DNA of 10,079 nucleotides from NCBI GenBank assembly GCA_007129335.1, contig SKVS01000373.1, positions 1 through 10,079 of the forward strand, read 5' to 3'. Source of the stretch: Spirochaetaceae bacterium. GTDB taxonomy: Bacteria; Spirochaetota; Spirochaetia; DSM-27196; Salinispiraceae. The notes below the pieces were generated by a model that saw only the letters and a list, made by a program, of their open reading frames with translations, made no database searches and was not told where the DNA came from. Both the position numbers and the translations under genes were made by a program. How positions within the stretch are numbered: the stretch's first letter is position 1; each line of letters starts with the position of its first letter. This document shows positions 5,475 to 10,079 of the stretch, piece by piece.

Positions 5475-8400
5475 ATGGATGGAGTTCAATACGTTGTCGG
5501 TATAGGATCATCTGCGGGCGGCTTGGAAGCTTTGCAGGAATTTCTTTCGAACATGCCCCCGAGTCTCACCAATGCAGCCTTTATAATTGCCCAACATCTG
5601 AGTCCCAGCTACAAGAGTCGTCTTGTTGAATTGCTCAGTCGGGTAGTTGATCGGGATGTAATGGAAGTTGCCAACGGCCAGGAGATAAAACCCGGGAAGG
5701 TTTACATTACCCCGCCGGACAATAATGTGGTGTATAAACGGGGGAAGCTCTATCTTCAACGACCGGACAGCACCGGGCCCAAACCCAATGTGGATGTTCT
5801 GCTTCGTTCCCTGGCAATTGAAAAAAAAGAATGCGCTGTGGGCATAATTCTTTCGGGTACCGGTAAAGATGGTTCTGCGGGAATAAGAGAAATCAAGAAT
5901 GAAGGGGGCATAACCATAGCCCAGGATCCGGCATCAGCAAAATACGACAGCATGCCCCTGGCGGCAATTCAAATCGGTAAGGCAGACTTCATTTTTACCC
6001 CCGATAGAATGGGAGCTGAGCTGGAAGAAATTTTTGAGCATCCGGGTATCATTCCTCTGGAAACCGATGCGGAAAAGCCCGAGGGAATGGGCTGGCTCCT
6101 CCATCATTTGGGAAAGCGTACGGGAGTTGATTTTCGGGATTACAAGCCTAATACCATCGGTCGCCGGCTGGAGAAACGGCTCATGGCCCTAAAAGTGCCC
6201 ACCCTGGAAGGGTATATGAAGTACGTGGAAAAGCATCCCGAAGAATTGGACAAGCTTTTCCAGCTTCTGCTCATAGGAGTTACCCAGTTTTTCCGGGACA
6301 AGGAAGCCTTTGATGCCCTCCGGGATGTATTAAAAACTGTTATTGACAGCAAGAAACCTGGTGAATCCATTCGTATATGGGTTGCCGGTTGCGCTACCGG
6401 CGAGGAAGCCTATACCATTGCCATTATATTGGGAGATATCCTGGGTAACCGGGTGGAACTCCATCCTATTCAGATCTTTGCCACCGATATCGACGAGAAA
6501 GCCATTGAGGTTGCCCGGAAGGGAGTATACAGCCCGGAAAGCGTCCTGGAAGTACCCCAGAGCCTGGTTGACCGGTACTTTGTCCCCTCAGCTGAGGGTG
6601 TACAGGTAGAGAAATCTATTCGACAAATGGTCCTGTTCAGCCGGCACGATGTAACCGAAAGCCCCCCCTTTCTCCGCCTCGACCTGATAAGCTGCCGTAA
6701 CCTGCTCATATATTTCAATCAGAAGCTTCAGCAGCAGGTTTTTCCCGTCTTTCACTATGCCCTTCAGCCAAGGGGTATTTTGTTCCTCGGCCGCTCAGAA
6801 AGTGTGGGTTCTTTCAGCGATCTGTTCGACACCGAACAGGCCAAACACCGGATTTTCCGCCGCAGGGGAGCCGCTGTTGGGGTACCCCGCTTTGCCGGGT
6901 CCTTTGGAAAAAAGAGGGTTCGGGGAGTAAACAAGAAAATTGCAGCTGCGGATTCGGATTTGACCCTCCACGATATGATTCGGGAAACCTTTTACGCCAC
7001 CTTCGAACATCCTTATGTCATAATAAACGGGAACCACGATGTGGTAGAGATTGTGGGGGATGTTTCGGCCTACATGGCCCTGCGGCCTGGAGCTTTAGAC
7101 ACCTCCATTTTTACCCTTTTGCGCCCCGAGTTACCCGTGGAACTGAGAACTGTTCTGCTCAGGAGTTTAAAGGACCGGGTAACCCTGACCACACCCTACA
7201 GGACATTCTTCCACAAAGATAAGACCTGGCTCTTAAGAGTGGTAGTGAAGCCCCTGCTCTACGCTGACCTGGATAATGATTATTACGCAATTATCTTTGA
7301 ACAGATTGAGGCTCTGGGAGAACTGGCCGAACGGCTGGTACCCGATACCAATGAAAAGCGGAGTCAGCAAATAACCCATTTGGAAAACGAGCTAACCTCT
7401 GCCCGGGAGAGCCTGCAGAATTACATTGAAGAACTGGAAACCTCCAATGAGGAACTCCAGTCCCTGAACGAAGAACTCCAGAGTACCAACGAAGAGCTGC
7501 AAAGTTCCAATGAGGAACTGGAAACATCAAACGAGGAACTCCAGGCGAGTAATGAAGAAATACAGGTTGCCTACGCCGAGTTAAGAACGGCAAACTCCCT
7601 GCTTCAGGAGCGGGAATCGGAACTGGAAGCCAGCAGGGAACGGTTGGAGCTTGCCCTGTGGGGTGGCAACCTTGGTTGGTGGGAATGGGATGTGGAGAAG
7701 AATGAGGTCTCCTGCAGCGACAGTAAAATCACCATGCTGGGATACGATGTGGCATCCTTTCCCCCGGGATTCGAAGGATTTACCACCAAACTCCATCCGG
7801 AAGATTACGAGGCGGTTATGCAGAACATGCGGAATCACCTCGAAGGCAAGTCACCGGCTTACGATATTGAGTACCGTATTCGAAAAAAAGACGGCAGCTA
7901 CCTTTGGTACTGGGATAAGGGACAAATTGTTTCCCGGACCAAGTCGGGGAAACCCCAACGCCTCACGGGAATTGTCATAAACATCGATGAACGCAAAAAG
8001 AACGCCCTGGCTCTGGCCGATGCCCTCCATGAACGGGAAATTCTGGTACGGGAAGTACATCACCGGGTGAAGAATAATTTCCAAATGATCAGCTCTCTCC
8101 TGGAACTGCAAATTATGGATCTTGAGGATGAACACACCCGGCAGGCCCTGACTGAAACCCGGGACAGAATAACCAGCATGTCCCTGATCCATCGGGAAAT
8201 GTACGAGAATGAGAACCTTTCCCAGGTAAACCTCAAGAGGTACCTGGAAACCCTTATGGACAACATAATTTATTCCTACCCCCTCCAGTCCCGGGAGCTC
8301 CAGGTTCACAGGACCATTGAGGAAATGTTTCTCCCAACCGATACCATGATACCCCTTGCCCTGATACTCAATGAATTGTTGACCAACACTTTCAAGTACG

Positions 8401-8690
8401 GTTTTCCCCCGGATTATACCCCTGCCAAGGGTCAGGCCAAGTCTCTGCGATTAAGTTTGACCAAGGAAGGGCGCGAAATCCGTCTTCATTACCAGGATAA
8501 CGGGGCAGGTTTTCCTAAGGATGTGCTCGAGGGTAACCGGAGCGGAATGGGTATGCGTCTGGTCGGCAGTCTGGCAGATCAGCTTCGGGGAAAGGTTACC
8601 CTCATGAATGCAAAGGGTGCCCAGGTAGACCTTACCTTCCCGCTGAACAGTGAATCCGGATCCAAGACAAAGAAAAAAGGCAGGAAGTGA
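5475..8690 (+). CDS. CheB-CheR-PAS-PAS-histidine kinase fusion protein
   Basis: This 1071-residue protein is soluble, with no membrane segment. Residues 5-190 are a CheB methylesterase domain: GIGSSAGG with Ser13, His41 in AQHLSP, and Asp132 in GTGKDG form the triad. It lacks the usual CheB receiver domain. Residues about 205-465 are a CheR methyltransferase: VTQFFRD, the SAM loop AGCATGEE (304-311), ATDID and the ISCRNLLIYF block. A PAS-like region follows (about 496-615), then a coiled coil with six heptads (656-697) and a PAS_3-type domain (722-838). The C terminus is a HisKA_2-type kinase: VHHRVKNNF with His862-His863, N-box Asn966-Glu967 and Asn971, and DNGAG (1008-1012). All catalytic residues are present, so it should both modify glutamates and autophosphorylate. 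No chemoreceptor or response regulator is nearby; partners are unknown. Confidence 0.95.
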   Translation: MDGVQYVVGIGSSAGGLEALQEFLSNMPPSLTNAAFIIAQHLSPSYKSRLVELLSRVVDRDVMEVANGQEIKPGKVYITPPDNNVVYKRGKLYLQRPDSTGPKPNVDVLLRSLAIEKKECAVGIILSGTGKDGSAGIREIKNEGGITIAQDPASAKYDSMPLAAIQIGKADFIFTPDRMGAELEEIFEHPGIIPLETDAEKPEGMGWLLHHLGKRTGVDFRDYKPNTIGRRLEKRLMALKVPTLEGYMKYVEKHPEELDKLFQLLLIGVTQFFRDKEAFDALRDVLKTVIDSKKPGESIRIWVAGCATGEEAYTIAIILGDILGNRVELHPIQIFATDIDEKAIEVARKGVYSPESVLEVPQSLVDRYFVPSAEGVQVEKSIRQMVLFSRHDVTESPPFLRLDLISCRNLLIYFNQKLQQQVFPVFHYALQPRGILFLGRSESVGSFSDLFDTEQAKHRIFRRRGAAVGVPRFAGSFGKKRVRGVNKKIAAADSDLTLHDMIRETFYATFEHPYVIINGNHDVVEIVGDVSAYMALRPGALDTSIFTLLRPELPVELRTVLLRSLKDRVTLTTPYRTFFHKDKTWLLRVVVKPLLYADLDNDYYAIIFEQIEALGELAERLVPDTNEKRSQQITHLENELTSARESLQNYIEELETSNEELQSLNEELQSTNEELQSSNEELETSNEELQASNEEIQVAYAELRTANSLLQERESELEASRERLELALWGGNLGWWEWDVEKNEVSCSDSKITMLGYDVASFPPGFEGFTTKLHPEDYEAVMQNMRNHLEGKSPAYDIEYRIRKKDGSYLWYWDKGQIVSRTKSGKPQRLTGIVINIDERKKNALALADALHEREILVREVHHRVKNNFQMISSLLELQIMDLEDEHTRQALTETRDRITSMSLIHREMYENENLSQVNLKRYLETLMDNIIYSYPLQSRELQVHRTIEEMFLPTDTMIPLALILNELLTNTFKYGFPPDYTPAKGQAKSLRLSLTKEGREIRLHYQDNGAGFPKDVLEGNRSGMGMRLVGSLADQLRGKVTLMNAKGAQVDLTFPLNSESGSKTKKKGRK
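7440..7565 (+). repeat. Six tandem 21-base heptad repeats encoding a coiled coil
   Basis: Six units of seven codons follow the pattern (T/S/A)(S/L/T)NEE(L/I)(Q/E), residues 656-697 of the CheB/CheR kinase. The units differ at silent sites (GAGGAACTC, GAAGAACTC, GAAGAGCTG and others encode the same Glu-Glu-Leu), so this is an old, protein-level repeat rather than a fresh slippage product. It forms the signalling helix between the two PAS regions. Confidence 0.85.
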
Positions 8691-8717
8691 GCTTGGAAGT
8701 TTTGTAAATACCTGGGG

Positions 8718-9965
8718 TCACTGAAGAGGGCGGAACCGATACTGAATTCTATGGGACCACCCTCCCTCGGGATTTCTGGGTCGCAGAATAGTTACATACA
8801 CCTCTGTAAGGGGTGGGACCTCCCTTACGATTCTTGTGCCCTGGGTGCTGGTCAGGTTTGTCAGACCCAGGGTTACTTCTACCCAGTAGGGTTGGTTGTG
8901 ACCGTTTTGTAAAAAAATCAGGGTGGTGGAATCAATGAGTTCGGTGCGAATGTCTATGCCATCCATTTGGGCAATTGGTTCGCTGTACTGGGCAAAATCC
9001 CTGTCTGTCAGGGTATCTCCAAAGACCGGAACAAAAGGCGCTCCCCCGGGATGGACTGCGTAATAGGTCCTGCCCGTCTCCGGTTCGATTATTTCCCCAT
9101 CGATTCCCTTGAACCGAATTGGAATGGACTGGAATCGCCCGTTTTCCGTTGAAACCCGGACATCGAAGTGCAAATGGGGTCCCGATGCCTGACCGGTTGC
9201 TCCGGCATAACCAATATGCTGCCCGGTGTCCACCCATTGGCCAACCTCTACCCGAGCGCCATGTTGCTTGAGGTGGACATAGTTTCCAAAGGTACCGTCT
9301 TCATGGGCAATGAGGATGAAGTTTCCGTCTCTGGCATAGGCTGTAGAAGGACCTCCCCGGTTAGAGTCCTGTTTTACCGCAACTACCACCCCTTCCCTTG
9401 CTGCGTGAATAGGGTCTCCGGTGTCCAGATTAAAATCCAGGGCATAGCGGTTTTCTAGAAAATGGGTAAAAGCGCCATTGAATCCCTGGGTTATGCGGTA
9501 TTTCTCTCCGTGGGGAAAGGGAAACACGTACACATGATCCAATGCATTCGGATCTATGGGCCTTCCCCAGGTAAATCGGTATTGAATCTGGAACCGGGTC
9601 GATGTATTGGGCCTGGGTTCCAGATAGAATAGCACCATGCTGTCAGGAGGGAGGGTTAGATCCGGTGGAATCTCCTCTTGCAGTCCCTGCATTTGCTGCT
9701 GAGCTTCATCCGGTGGGATGTAAAAGCCCTGGGGAAAGGGGATTGAGGGACTCAGGTTTTGCAATTGGGGAAACTCAACCCATAAATAAACCGGAATAAT
9801 GCCCTGGTATTGGGCGTAGAAAAAAATCCGTCCATCGGAGTGCTGGATGTATTCCAGATTCCCCCCCGGATCGGCCTGAGCTGCCAGGTTCCAGGGAAGA
9901 ACAAGGAAAATAGGAAGTAAGAAAAGGATAAATATGGAAAATGCTCGATATTTTTCTTTTGTCAT
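8718..9965 (-). CDS. Secreted M23 family metallopeptidase with duplicated flanking domains
   Basis: This exported M23 peptidase presumably acts on peptidoglycan cross-links in the envelope. Starting at ATG 9965 gives 415 residues with an N-terminal signal peptide (TKEKYRAF, then a long Leu/Ile/Phe core and a likely cut after NLAAQA). ATGs at 9977 and 10028 would add 4 or 21 residues; none has a good ribosome site. The catalytic domain, about residues 155-275, has Asp177, the YVHL block with His231, and GPHLHF with His264 and His266. The family's usual HxxxD histidine is Arg173 here; His168, nine residues before Asp177, may replace it. The domains on either side look related (residues about 50-133 and 347-412), both ending in IQYRF. 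It converges on the kinase gene, with 27 bases between the stops. Confidence 0.9.
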   Translation of the reverse strand: MTKEKYRAFSIFILFLLPIFLVLPWNLAAQADPGGNLEYIQHSDGRIFFYAQYQGIIPVYLWVEFPQLQNLSPSIPFPQGFYIPPDEAQQQMQGLQEEIPPDLTLPPDSMVLFYLEPRPNTSTRFQIQYRFTWGRPIDPNALDHVYVFPFPHGEKYRITQGFNGAFTHFLENRYALDFNLDTGDPIHAAREGVVVAVKQDSNRGGPSTAYARDGNFILIAHEDGTFGNYVHLKQHGARVEVGQWVDTGQHIGYAGATGQASGPHLHFDVRVSTENGRFQSIPIRFKGIDGEIIEPETGRTYYAVHPGGAPFVPVFGDTLTDRDFAQYSEPIAQMDGIDIRTELIDSTTLIFLQNGHNQPYWVEVTLGLTNLTSTQGTRIVREVPPLTEVYVTILRPRNPEGGWSHRIQYRFRPLQ

Positions 9966-10079
9966 AGGATAAAACATACTACAATTCAACCTTACATGGG
10001 AATTTTTAAAGCTCTCCTGGTGATCCATGTCTTTCTCTTTCTTTCATGCAACCCCCGGATATCCTACGAGGTTACAGAA

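Noticed and set aside
7851..8309. Minus-strand open frame inside the kinase gene
   Set aside because: It mirrors the PAS and HisKA_2 coding region; there is no sign of independent coding.
8691..8717. Possible bidirectional terminator between the kinase and M23 genes
   Set aside because: The 27-base gap contains no stem with a T run on either strand.
10044..10079. Short minus-strand frame running off the window edge and ending in TGA at 10044-10046
   Set aside because: Only 11 codons are visible. It could be the tail of a gene upstream of the M23 peptidase, but nothing supports it.

Overview
This window is about 10 kb of an ordinary-looking bacterial chromosome with moderate GC and dense, mostly plus-strand genes. 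Nothing in it fixes the taxonomy. The mix of a lone CheB-CheR-sensor kinase fusion, an M3 oligoendopeptidase and secreted proteins with plain Sec signal peptides would suit a free-living or anaerobic Gram-negative such as a spirochaete, but that is an impression, not a demonstrated assignment. There are no RNA genes, CRISPR arrays, insertion sequences or attachment sites.

Region 1 (13-2232, plus strand) is a tight four-gene operon: a conserved hypothetical protein, a macrodomain ADP-ribosyl/O-acetyl-ADP-ribose hydrolase, an AAC(6')-like GNAT acetyltransferase and a class I SAM methyltransferase. Gaps are 9 and 7 bases, then a 4-base ATGA overlap, so the genes are probably co-translated. Three of the four handle cofactor-derived groups (ADP-ribose, acetyl, methyl), which suggests modification or detoxification of small molecules or proteins, without naming a substrate.

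Region 2 (2174-2764, minus strand) is a DUF1697 gene clearly poorer in GC than its neighbours. It converges on the methyltransferase and overlaps its 3' end by 59 bases, so it looks like an acquired gene.

Region 3 (2765-5394, plus strand) begins with a 101-base divergent promoter region. It is followed by a secreted protein of unknown function with a DxDxDG motif, then a cytoplasmic oligoendopeptidase F with its own good sigma-70-like promoter.

Region 4 (5475-8690, plus strand) is a 1071-residue soluble CheB-CheR-PAS-coiled coil-PAS-histidine kinase fusion. No receptor, CheA, CheW or response regulator gene lies near it in the window. Region 5 (8718-9965, minus strand) is a secreted M23 peptidase whose catalytic domain sits between two apparently duplicated beta-rich domains. 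It converges on the kinase gene across a 27-base gap.

No intergenic stretch exceeds about 100 bases, and I see no convincing rho-independent terminator. I do not see a demonstrably new system. The features most worth following are the M23 domain duplication, the macrodomain/GNAT/methyltransferase operon, the orphan CheB/CheR kinase and the low-GC DUF1697 insertion.
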